DNA of 7,490 bases, from positions 1-7,490 of the forward strand of contig CAMWOD010000044.1 in assembly GCA_947175715.1 (NCBI GenBank), given 5' to 3'. The stretch's first letter is position 1. The number at the start of each line of letters is the position of its first letter. The notes under the pieces were generated by a model. It saw only the letters and a program-made list of their open reading frames with translations. It was not told the DNA's origin and did no database searches. Made by a program: the position numbers and the translations under genes. This stretch comes from an uncultured Porphyromonadaceae bacterium. GTDB taxonomy: Bacteria; Bacteroidota; Bacteroidia; Bacteroidales; Muribaculaceae. Of the stretch, positions 1-6,831 are shown in pieces.

Positions 1-1528
1 CATCGGTCATGATGATGATCTTATGGTAGGCGAGTTTCTCCAGGTTGGCCTCCTTGGGATCGTCGGGCGTGCCGATGCTCACACGCAGGGCGCGGAACAT
101 ATTGGTGATCTCCTCATTGTCGAATATCTTGTGGTCCATGGCCTTCTCCACGTTGAGGATTTTGCCTCGCAATGGCAGAATGGCCTGGAACTGACGGTCG
201 CGACCCTGCTTGGCTGTACCGCCTGCCGAGTCACCCTCGACGATAAAGAGCTCGCAATCCTCGGCGTGACGACTCGAGCAGTCGGCGAGCTTGCCGGGGA
301 GTCCACCTCCGTAGAGAGGGGATTTACGCTGTATCTTCACGCGGGCGTTGTAGGCAGCGTGGCGTGCCTGGGCGGCCACAATCACCTTCTCAACGATGGT
401 ACGGGCCTCCTTGGGATGCTCCTCAAGGTAGTTGCGCAGAGCTTCGCTCACGGCGGTCTGCACGGCGCCCATCACCTCGTTGTTGCCGAGTTTGGTCTTG
501 GTCTGACCCTCAAACTGAGGCTCCATCACCTTCACCGACACCACGGCGGTGAGGCCTTCACGGAAGTCGTCGCTGGCTATCTCTACCTTGGCCTTCTCCA
601 GCAGCTTGTTGTCGTCGGCATACTTCTTAAGGGTCGAGGTGAGTCCGCGGCGGAATCCTGTGAGGTGAGTACCACCCTCGATGGTGTTAATATTGTTGAC
701 GAATGAATATACGTTTTCGTTATAAGTGTTGTTGTAGGTCATGGCCACCTCAACGGGTATGCCTGAGCGCTCGGTGTTGAGGTGGATTACGTCGTTGATA
801 AGCGACTCCTTGTTAGAGTCGATGTATTCCACAAATTCGCTCAGACCGTTGGCCGAGTAGAACACTTCACGACGTGGGTTGCCCTCGGCATCGAGTTCGC
901 GCATATCGGTGAGCGACAAGGTGATTCCGGCATTGAGGAATGCCAGGTCGCGCAAGCGGTTGGCCAAAGTAGAGTAATCGTATTCGGTAACGGTGAATAT
1001 CGAAGCATCGGGCTTAAAGGTGATGCTGGTACCTGTGCGCTGGCTCTCACCGATGATCTTGAGCTCGGTGGTGGGCTTTCCGCACGAGTATTCCTGCATA
1101 TACGCCTTGCCGTTGCGGTGCACCTCGGCGCGCAGATAGGTAGAAAGGGCGTTGACGCACGATACACCCACACCGTGAAGACCACCCGACACCTTGTAAG
1201 ACCCCTTGTCAAACTTACCGCCGGCGTGAAGCACTGTGAGCACTACCTCCAGAGCGCTCTTATGCTCCTTCTCGTGCATGTCGACGGGTATACCGCGGCC
1301 GTTGTCGACCACGGTAATTGAGTTGTCTTCGTTGATGGTGACATCGATATGAGTGGCAAAACCGGCCAGGGCCTCGTCAATAGAGTTATCAACCACCTCA
1401 TACACAAGGTGATGCAAACCCTTTACCGAAATATCGCCGATATACATTGCCGGGCGCTTGCGCACGGCTTCCAAGCCTTCAAGCACCTGAATATTACTCG
1501 CACTATATTCTTCTTCTCTTTCTGCCAT
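1..1528 (-). CDS. gyrB: DNA gyrase subunit B, C-terminus cut off by the window edge
   Basis: GyrB is the ATPase subunit of the cytoplasmic A2B2 gyrase, which adds negative supercoils to DNA. The frame starts at ATG 1528-1526 and stays open to the edge, giving 509 complete codons of about 650 in the family. The GHKL ATPase domain comes first: EVVDNSIDEALAG (E44, N48), VDNGRGIPVD (D75), and a glycine-rich lid around residues 100-120 (LHAGGKFDKGSYKVSGG, then LHGVGVS). The transducer domain carries QTKTKLGN at 342-349 with its ATP-contacting lysine, K344. The TOPRIM domain shows EGDSAGGTAKQG with catalytic E431, then PLRGKILNVE. The last readable residues, IIIMTD, reach the first acid of the TOPRIM Asp cluster (D509), so the rest of that cluster and the tail are missing. 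The N-terminal text identifies GyrB, not ParE. The start is preceded by an A-rich leader with no Shine-Dalgarno, usual for Bacteroidota. The gene has its own promoter. Confidence 0.97.
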   Translation of the reverse strand, partial: MAEREEEYSASNIQVLEGLEAVRKRPAMYIGDISVKGLHHLVYEVVDNSIDEALAGFATHIDVTINEDNSITVVDNGRGIPVDMHEKEHKSALEVVLTVLHAGGKFDKGSYKVSGGLHGVGVSCVNALSTYLRAEVHRNGKAYMQEYSCGKPTTELKIIGESQRTGTSITFKPDASIFTVTEYDYSTLANRLRDLAFLNAGITLSLTDMRELDAEGNPRREVFYSANGLSEFVEYIDSNKESLINDVIHLNTERSGIPVEVAMTYNNTYNENVYSFVNNINTIEGGTHLTGFRRGLTSTLKKYADDNKLLEKAKVEIASDDFREGLTAVVSVKVMEPQFEGQTKTKLGNNEVMGAVQTAVSEALRNYLEEHPKEARTIVEKVIVAAQARHAAYNARVKIQRKSPLYGGGLPGKLADCSSRHAEDCELFIVEGDSAGGTAKQGRDRQFQAILPLRGKILNVEKAMDHKIFDNEEITNMFRALRVSIGTPDDPKEANLEKLAYHKIIIMTD

Positions 1529-1555
1529 ATTTGTTATTCTTTCTATTTCTAAATG

Positions 1556-1581
1556 CTATGGGAAGGGCATGTTTACCCCCC
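1556..1581 (-). other. G-rich stretch and mini-ORF in the gyrB leader
   Basis: Within the predicted gyrB 5' leader, a run of six G (minus strand, 1581-1576) can pair with CTTCCC (1565-1560), giving six pairs including two G-U around a 10-base loop. The same stretch holds a five-codon frame, ATG CCC TTC CCA TAG (1570-1556), which ends 27 bases before the gyrB ATG. Either could be chance. There is no Shine-Dalgarno or other sign that the mini-frame is translated. Confidence 0.2.
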
Positions 1582-1593
1582 GTTTTAACTCCA

Positions 1594-1624
1594 CAAAATT
1601 ACTAATTTTTTTCTTTTCTCACAA
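1594..1624 (-). promoter_or_regulatory. gyrB promoter, Bacteroidota sigma-ABfr type
   Basis: On the minus strand a perfect TAnnTTTG -7 element (TAATTTTG, 1601-1594) follows a TTG -33-like element (1624-1622) after a 20-base, A-rich spacer. This is the layout of primary sigma promoters in Bacteroides and relatives. Transcription would start near 1586-1588 and leave a leader of about 60 bases before the gyrB ATG. The 20 or so bases just before the ATG are A-rich (AGAAATAGAAAGAATAAC) and have no Shine-Dalgarno, as expected in this phylum. The start site itself is inferred. Confidence 0.7.
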
Positions 1625-1659
1625 CCCCTAATTTCATCGAAAAAATATGGCGCAACATG

Positions 1660-1700
1660 TAGTGAAAGATAGCGGACACACATGTCGGCCATCTTCACTA
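1660..1700 (-). terminator. imperfect hairpin downstream of polA, possible terminator
   Basis: A 41-base inverted repeat begins 36 bases after the polA stop. The outer arms TAGTGAA/TTCACTA pair over 7 bases. A one-base bulge, three pairs (GAT/ATC), a mismatch, two pairs, another mismatch and four pairs (GACA/TGTC) follow, closing on a 4-base loop. On the minus-strand transcript the first U run (six U, 1645-1640) begins 14 bases after the stem, so this is not a textbook intrinsic terminator. Its place between the polA stop and the gyrB promoter suits transcript ending or 3' end protection. It could also be a DNA-level protein-binding site. Confidence 0.4.
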
Positions 1701-1736
1701 AAACACTGATTTAAAGTAGTATATTACGATCTCTGT

Positions 1737-4442
1737 TTAATGGGCTTCGAGCCAGTTGGTACCAACTCCAGCCGACACTTCGAGAGGCACCAGGCCGGTG
1801 TAGGCTTGCGACATAAGGTGTGTCACAATCTCCTGCACCTGCGATAACTCGTCGGGCACAACATCAAATATCAACTCATCGTGTACCTGCATTATCATCT
1901 TCGACTTAAGCCCCTTATCGCGCAGCTCGCGCCATATGTCGATCATGGCGCGCTTGATGATGTCGGCTGCGCTACCCTGCAGGGGGGCGTTGACGGCATT
2001 GCGCTCGGCATATCCACGCACCACGGCATTGCGCGAGTTGATTTCGGGAAGAAAACGCTTACGCCCCATCACTGTGGTGACGTAGCCGCGTTCGCGGGCC
2101 TCACTGATACAACGGTCGAGGTATTCGCGCACACCTGGATAGCTGTTGAAGTAATTATCAATTAGCTCCTTAGCATCACGTCGAGGTATACCGAGGCGTT
2201 CCGACAATCCAAATGCCGATATACCGTAGATAATGCCGAAATTGGCTGTTTTGGCATTGCGGCGCTGGTCGGCGGTAACCTGGTCGAGGGGTATGTGGTA
2301 AACCTTGGCGGCTGTTTCGCTGTGGAAATCCTCGCCCGACAGGAAAGCTCCCACCATATCCTTATCGCGACTCAGATCGGCCATAAGTCGAAGTTCGATT
2401 TGCGAGTAGTCGGCCGACAGGAACAGATGGCCTGGATCGGCGATAAACGCTCGACGTATATCTCGCCCATCCTCAGTGCGTATAGGGATATTCTGCAGGT
2501 TGGGATTGGTCGATGATATTCTGCCCGTCGCAGTAACAGTCTGATTATATGTGGTGTGTATCTTCCCGGTGCGAGGATTGATAAGTTCGGGGAGCGCATT
2601 GATATACGTGGTGAGCAGCTTGCGCAGGCGTCGCACTTTCAATATCAAGTCGACGATGGGGTGCAACGGGGCATATTTTTCGAGAATTTCCTCGGTGGTG
2701 GAGTATGCTCCCTTTTTGGTACGCTTGGCTTTAGGATCGAGCTGCATGCGGCCAAAAAGAATCTCACCTACTTGCGATGGCGAGGCAATATTAAAGGTTT
2801 CGCCGGCAAGTTCGTAGACTTGTTGTTCCATCTGATGCAGGCGTTCGGTGAGCTGCAACGATAGCTGATGAAGCTCAGCCACATCGATTCGGGCGCCGGT
2901 CCACTCCATATCGGCAAGGACGGGCACAAGGGGCATCTCAATGTCGGTAAACAGCGACCATAGTTCCTGTGTATGCAGCTCGGCGGTGAGCGCCGGGCCA
3001 AGGCGATATATGAAGTCGGCCTGTTGCGAGAGAGTCAGTTCCGTTTCGAGCGACTGGATATTGAGGTAAGCCGTGGCAACGAGGTGCAAGGCATGGCGCA
3101 TCTCAGGCTGCAGCAGGTAATGTGCCACTGCGGTGTCGAAGTATGGAGCTTTCCATTCTATACCCTCGCGGCGTAATAGCAACATATCACGCTTTACGTC
3201 GTGCGACATCACTGTGCTATTGCCAGCGAACAGGGGCTTAAGCTGAGCCATAAACTCAGTGCGTTGGGCAGCATCGGCGGGGACGGTGAAGTAATCCACC
3301 ACCCCTTCAGCGCAAGATATGGCTATCGCCACCCAGCGGGCTGTCATAGCCTCGGCACCATCGGCATCGATGGCGATGGCCACACGCTCATGCTTAAGGG
3401 CATTGTCGATCACCTCTTTCAACGAGATTGTAGACGGTGTATCGGCAATTGTGGCCACAGGTTCAAGCGGGGTATCGCCTGGCAGGTCGAAGAGCGACGG
3501 CTGCGAGCTTGATGCACTTTGAGTGGTAGTAGCTTGTGAACCAGAAGTCCCATCGGGAGCATTGTCGGCCGATGTAAGACGGCGAGCCAGGGTGCGAAAT
3601 TCGAGCTGCGAGTATATATCAAGAAGTTCGGCTACGATGGGTTCGCGGCGTTCGAACTCACTTATTTTCACATCGATAGGCACATCGGTGCGGATAGTGG
3701 CAAGCACTTTCGACAGGCGTATCATATCTACATTTTCCGACACCTTACGCTGCAGAGCGCCCTTGAGCTTGTCGATATTATCGAGCAGATTTTCCACCGA
3801 ACCCCACTCTGCTATAAGCTTCTGTGCTGTCTTTTCGCCAACACCGGGACATCCTGGTATATTGTCGATAGAGTCACCTTCAAGGGCCAGCAAATCGATG
3901 ACCTGGTGAGGAAACTCGATACCGTAGCGTTCGCACACCTCGTGAGGACCGCGTATCTCAAAACCCTGCCCCTTCAACGCTGGGCGGTACATGAGCACAT
4001 TATCGGTGACGAGCTGCCCATAATCCTTGTCGGGGGTCATCATGTAGGTGGTATAGCCATCGGCCTGTGCCACACGCGAGAGTGTGCCGATTATATCGTC
4101 GGCCTCATACTCAGGATTCTCCACTATGGGTATACGATAAGCCTTAAGTATGCGCTTGATCCAGGGCACCGACTGTGTGATATCTTCGGGCTGGGCATCG
4201 CGGTTGGCTTTGTACTGGTCGTAGAGCTCATGGCGGAATGTGTGCCCTCCCTTGGGGTCGAAGCACACGGCTATGTGTGTGGGATTCTCCTTGCGAAGGA
4301 TTTCATCGAGGGTGTTGCAGAATCCGAATATCGCCGAGGTGTTGAATCCCTTAGTGGTGAAGTGGGGTGAGCGTATTAGGGCGTAATAAGCCCTGTAGAT
4401 CAACGCATATGCATCGAGGAGGAATAATTTTTTCTGTTGCAT
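1737..4442 (-). CDS. polA: DNA polymerase I
   Basis: PolA fills gaps in excision repair and removes RNA primers from Okazaki fragments. The protein is 901 residues (E. coli 928). Residues 1-290 form the 5' nuclease: D10, D62 (FDPKGG), EADD 113-116, TPDKD 136-140 and LEGDSIDNIPG, then a helix-hairpin-helix (GCPGVGEKTA). Residues 291-340 are a Ser/Thr/Gln-rich linker holding QPSLF. Residues 345-490 resemble the 3'-5' exonuclease domain but its active site looks damaged: DTE reads DAD (359-361), D419 is kept, and the YxxxD segment reads YRLGP (479-483). The polymerase domain is intact: thumb and TATGRISSTNPNLQ (637-650), motif A DYSQIELR (678-685), O helix RRNAKTANFGIIYG (727-740; K731, F735, Y739), motif C VHDE (853-856). 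The start at 4442 (MQQKKLFLLDAY) gives the expected family N-terminus. The frame stays open upstream to 4697, but only by running over lpxB. It lies 43 bases after lpxB with no clear promoter between, so it may be cotranscribed. Confidence 0.97.
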   Translation of the reverse strand: MQQKKLFLLDAYALIYRAYYALIRSPHFTTKGFNTSAIFGFCNTLDEILRKENPTHIAVCFDPKGGHTFRHELYDQYKANRDAQPEDITQSVPWIKRILKAYRIPIVENPEYEADDIIGTLSRVAQADGYTTYMMTPDKDYGQLVTDNVLMYRPALKGQGFEIRGPHEVCERYGIEFPHQVIDLLALEGDSIDNIPGCPGVGEKTAQKLIAEWGSVENLLDNIDKLKGALQRKVSENVDMIRLSKVLATIRTDVPIDVKISEFERREPIVAELLDIYSQLEFRTLARRLTSADNAPDGTSGSQATTTQSASSSQPSLFDLPGDTPLEPVATIADTPSTISLKEVIDNALKHERVAIAIDADGAEAMTARWVAIAISCAEGVVDYFTVPADAAQRTEFMAQLKPLFAGNSTVMSHDVKRDMLLLRREGIEWKAPYFDTAVAHYLLQPEMRHALHLVATAYLNIQSLETELTLSQQADFIYRLGPALTAELHTQELWSLFTDIEMPLVPVLADMEWTGARIDVAELHQLSLQLTERLHQMEQQVYELAGETFNIASPSQVGEILFGRMQLDPKAKRTKKGAYSTTEEILEKYAPLHPIVDLILKVRRLRKLLTTYINALPELINPRTGKIHTTYNQTVTATGRISSTNPNLQNIPIRTEDGRDIRRAFIADPGHLFLSADYSQIELRLMADLSRDKDMVGAFLSGEDFHSETAAKVYHIPLDQVTADQRRNAKTANFGIIYGISAFGLSERLGIPRRDAKELIDNYFNSYPGVREYLDRCISEARERGYVTTVMGRKRFLPEINSRNAVVRGYAERNAVNAPLQGSAADIIKRAMIDIWRELRDKGLKSKMIMQVHDELIFDVVPDELSQVQEIVTHLMSQAYTGLVPLEVSAGVGTNWLEAH
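3489..3503 (-). other. QPSLF, putative sliding-clamp binding motif in PolA
   Basis: PolA residues 314-318 read Gln-Pro-Ser-Leu-Phe, followed by Asp-Leu. This fits the bacterial beta-clamp binding consensus QL(S/D)LF, in which Gln, Leu and Phe carry most of the contact. It sits in a low-complexity, presumably unstructured Ser/Thr/Gln-rich linker between the 5' nuclease and the exonuclease-like domain, an accessible position for such a peptide. Clamp binding is inferred from the motif alone. Confidence 0.5.
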
Positions 4443-4485
4443 GACACAGTATGTACGATAATCGGTGATATTTATAGTTTTGACT

Positions 4486-5574
4486 CTAACTGGTGATGAT
4501 GTCGGCGGCGCGTGAGGCGGCTCCGGCTGGACCCAACAGGCGCCGCATCTCCGCATATCCATCGAGCTGCCTCTGATGGCCGGGTGCTCCGGGGAGAACT
4601 TCGCGCAACTGTGTGGCCACAATTTCAGGTGTACAAAGGTGCAGCAAAGCCTCATGCACCACTGGCTTGCCGGTAATAAGATTTGGGAGCGACACATATG
4701 GCACCGACAGGATATGCTTAAACAGGTCGTAACTCAACTTTGAGCCGTTGGCACGATAGCACACCACCTGCGGAGTGCCTGCAAGGGCGCACTCCAGTGT
4801 AGCGGTGCCCGAAGTGACCAGGGCGGCTGTGGCCTGCGCCATCAGCTCGAACGTGCGTCCCGTAACCACGGTATAAGTGGTGTATTTTTCATACAAATCA
4901 GGTGCGATACCTGGCGCACCAGCCACAATCACCTCATAATCGGAGAATTGACGGGCTACGGCATCCATTATCGGCAGATTATTGCGTATCTCACCCACAC
5001 GACTGCCTGGCACGAGAAGCAACATGCGGCGGCGTTGACGCGCTTCGGAGGGGAGCGATTCAAGTCGTCGGTCAATCTCCTCAACCGATGGATTGCCAAC
5101 GTATGTGGCCTCAAAGCCGTGGCGTGCGTACCATTCAGGTTCGAATGGAAGTATCGACAGCATACGGCTCACATAGCGGCGTATCTTCTTGATGCGCCAC
5201 GATTTCCAGGCCCATATCTTGGGAGATATATAATAGTCAACCCTGATGCCTCGCTGATGGGCGTATTGGGCCAACTTCAAGTTGAACGAGGGGTAGTCGA
5301 CGAGTATCACCCTATCGGGCGCAGACTCACTGATGCCCTGCTTAGCCCGCCTGAGATTGCCAAATATCTTCGACAGGTTGCGCAGTACCTCCGAGAAACC
5401 CATAAACGCCATGTCGCGGTAGTGTATCAGAGGCTTCACTCCGGCGGCTTTTTCCATAAGGTCGCCACCGAGAAATGTAAACTCGGCCTCGGTATCGCGG
5501 CGTTTGATCTGCTCGCTCAATTCCGATGCGTGTAAGTCGACGGAAGCCTCCCCGGCAGCGAGGAAGTATCTCAT
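4486..5574 (-). CDS. lpxB: lipid-A-disaccharide synthase
   Basis: LpxB is a peripheral inner-membrane GT19 glycosyltransferase. It joins UDP-2,3-diacylglucosamine and lipid X (2,3-diacylglucosamine 1-phosphate) into the beta-1,6 disaccharide of lipid A. At 362 residues it is close to the usual 370-385. Family landmarks run in order: GEAS(V)DLHAS (8-17), FLGGDLM, HYRDMAFMGFSEVL (51-64), VDYPSFNLKLA with the likely catalytic D93, YYISPKIWAWKSWRIKKI (114-131), SILPFEPEWY, YVGNP (158-162), VPGSR with R192 (equivalent to E. coli R201), TSGTATLE (254-261) and YVSLPNLI with N298. The one departure is V12, where the family has Gly (GEASGD). The ATG overlaps the TGA of the upstream SpmAB gene by one base (TGATG), so translation is probably coupled. 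The stop is TAG. Confidence 0.96.
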   Translation of the reverse strand: MRYFLAAGEASVDLHASELSEQIKRRDTEAEFTFLGGDLMEKAAGVKPLIHYRDMAFMGFSEVLRNLSKIFGNLRRAKQGISESAPDRVILVDYPSFNLKLAQYAHQRGIRVDYYISPKIWAWKSWRIKKIRRYVSRMLSILPFEPEWYARHGFEATYVGNPSVEEIDRRLESLPSEARQRRRMLLLVPGSRVGEIRNNLPIMDAVARQFSDYEVIVAGAPGIAPDLYEKYTTYTVVTGRTFELMAQATAALVTSGTATLECALAGTPQVVCYRANGSKLSYDLFKHILSVPYVSLPNLITGKPVVHEALLHLCTPEIVATQLREVLPGAPGHQRQLDGYAEMRRLLGPAGAASRAADIITS

Positions 5575-5576
5575 CA
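5572..5576 (-). promoter_or_regulatory. TGATG stop-start overlap, likely translational coupling
   Basis: The spmAB stop codon TGA (5576-5574) shares its A with the lpxB start codon ATG (5574-5572). No separate A-rich initiation region is seen before lpxB, since the preceding bases encode the end of the membrane protein. A ribosome ending on spmAB could therefore re-initiate directly on lpxB. Coupling is inferred from the overlap. Confidence 0.6.
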
Positions 5577-6803
5577 GCTGAAGAATATATATGCGGCAAA
5601 TATCCCGGCTATCGAACCGGTGACATCGGCCAGCAGTGCATAACCCACGGCGTAGCGCGTGCGTGTGACCCCTACCGAACCGAAATAAACGGCCAGTACG
5701 TAGAACATTGTATCGGTGGAGCCTTGAATAGCGGCCGATACCTTCGACACAAACGCATCGGCACCGTAGGTGTTCATCAAGTCAACCATCATGCCGCGTG
5801 ATCCGGAGCCGCTGAGGGGTTTCATCAACGCTGTGGGCAATGCGCCCACCCACTCAGAATCAAGGCCAATAGCCGACACGCCTTGCTCCATGGCATGGGT
5901 GAGGACATCCATTGCTCCCGATGCTCTGAACATGCCTATGGCAACCAAGATGGCCACCAGATAGGGTATGATCATCACGGCTGTTTTGAAGCCCTCCTTG
6001 GCCCCCTCGATAAAGGCATCGTACATATTGATGTGTTTGCGTAATCCCGCCACGATAAATGCCACTATCACAGTGAACAGCAAGAAGTTAGCTATAAATC
6101 CTGAATAAATTTGCACAGCTTCCTGTGGCAGAGTCGAGAAAAACCACACCATAGTGCCTATCACAGCGGCAAGCCCTCCGAGCCATGCAAGCAGCACGGG
6201 GTCGGTGAGGCGTATACGCTGCTTGAGACATAGGGCCACGATACCAACAAAGGTGGCAATGAACGTGGCGAGTAATATCGGCATGAATACGTCGGTGGGA
6301 TTGGCGGCACCTGCCTGCGCCCTGTACATCATGATGGAAATAGGTATCAGACACAACCCTGAAGCGTTGAGCACCAAGAACATAATCATAGCGTCGGTAG
6401 CCGTGTCTTTCTCCTGGTTGAGTTCTTGTAGCTCCTTCATGGCTTTGAGGCCCAGGGGGGTGGCGGCATTGTCGAGCCCAAGCATATTGGCCGACACGTT
6501 CATAAAAATAGAACCCATGGCCGGATGCCCCTTGGGCACGCCTGGAAAGAGTCGGCAGAACAACGGACTCACCAGCTTGCCCATGGTAGAAATCACGCCT
6601 CCGCGTTCACCTATCTTCATCAGTCCAAGCCATAGCGCCAGCACGCCTGTGAGCCCTATCGATATCTCAAAGGCTGTGCCTGCCGAGGTGAACGAGGCCG
6701 ACATGATGTCGGTCCACACCTGCAGGTCGCCGGTGAAGATAGTCTTGCCAAGGGCAACCGCAAATGCGATTAAAAAAAATGCTATCCAGATGTAATTCAG
6801 CAT
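5574..6803 (-). CDS. spmAB: fused SpmA-SpmB (Gate/nucleoside recognition domain) membrane protein
   Basis: This 409-residue hydrophobic protein joins the two spore maturation families SpmA (about residues 1-200) and SpmB (about 210-409), each with a Gate (nucleoside recognition) domain. The SpmA half carries SANMLGLDNAATPLGLKAM (104-122). The SpmB half carries MKPLSGSGSRG (327-337) and GSTDTMFYVLAVYFGSVGVT (361-380). About ten membrane segments can be read, near residues 2-20, 46-62, 95-112, 138-158, 172-194, 203-222, 236-254, 276-294, 365-380 and 385-407, placing it in the inner membrane. In Bacillus, separate SpmA and SpmB are needed for spore core dehydration. In a non-sporulating Bacteroidota the substrate and role are unknown, and transport of a small solute is only a family-level guess. 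It begins 28 bases after glgB, has no clear Shine-Dalgarno, and overlaps lpxB by one base, pointing to a shared transcript and perhaps an envelope function. Confidence 0.9.
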   Translation of the reverse strand: MLNYIWIAFFLIAFAVALGKTIFTGDLQVWTDIMSASFTSAGTAFEISIGLTGVLALWLGLMKIGERGGVISTMGKLVSPLFCRLFPGVPKGHPAMGSIFMNVSANMLGLDNAATPLGLKAMKELQELNQEKDTATDAMIMFLVLNASGLCLIPISIMMYRAQAGAANPTDVFMPILLATFIATFVGIVALCLKQRIRLTDPVLLAWLGGLAAVIGTMVWFFSTLPQEAVQIYSGFIANFLLFTVIVAFIVAGLRKHINMYDAFIEGAKEGFKTAVMIIPYLVAILVAIGMFRASGAMDVLTHAMEQGVSAIGLDSEWVGALPTALMKPLSGSGSRGMMVDLMNTYGADAFVSKVSAAIQGSTDTMFYVLAVYFGSVGVTRTRYAVGYALLADVTGSIAGIFAAYIFFS

Positions 6804-6831
6804 AATATGTGTGAATCCTGAAGCGTTGGGG

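Noticed and set aside
23..706. Long open frame (227 codons) on the plus strand
   Set aside because: It lies wholly antisense to gyrB, whose minus-strand reading shows clear GHKL and TOPRIM motifs. The plus-strand product shows no recognisable domain. Other long plus-strand frames (782-1321, 4948-5535, 6154-6795) are likewise mirror frames of gyrB, lpxB and spmAB.
2994..3008. Frameshift or sequencing error as the cause of the odd PolA exonuclease segment
   Set aside because: The reading frame is continuous on both sides and the flanking residues (HYLLQPEMRH before, LFTDIEMPLVPVL after) are in register, so a paired frameshift would be needed. A real change in the protein is more likely.
4443..4485. 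A separate polA promoter in the lpxB-polA gap
   Set aside because: The gap is AT-rich (ACTATAAATATC) but has no TAnnTTTG element with a TTG 19-21 bases upstream.
4443..4697. Upstream extension of the polA frame to a Met at 4697
   Set aside because: The extra 85 residues overlap the 3' end of lpxB in another frame and resemble no PolA N-terminus. The ATG at 4442 gives the expected MQQKKLFLLDAY start.
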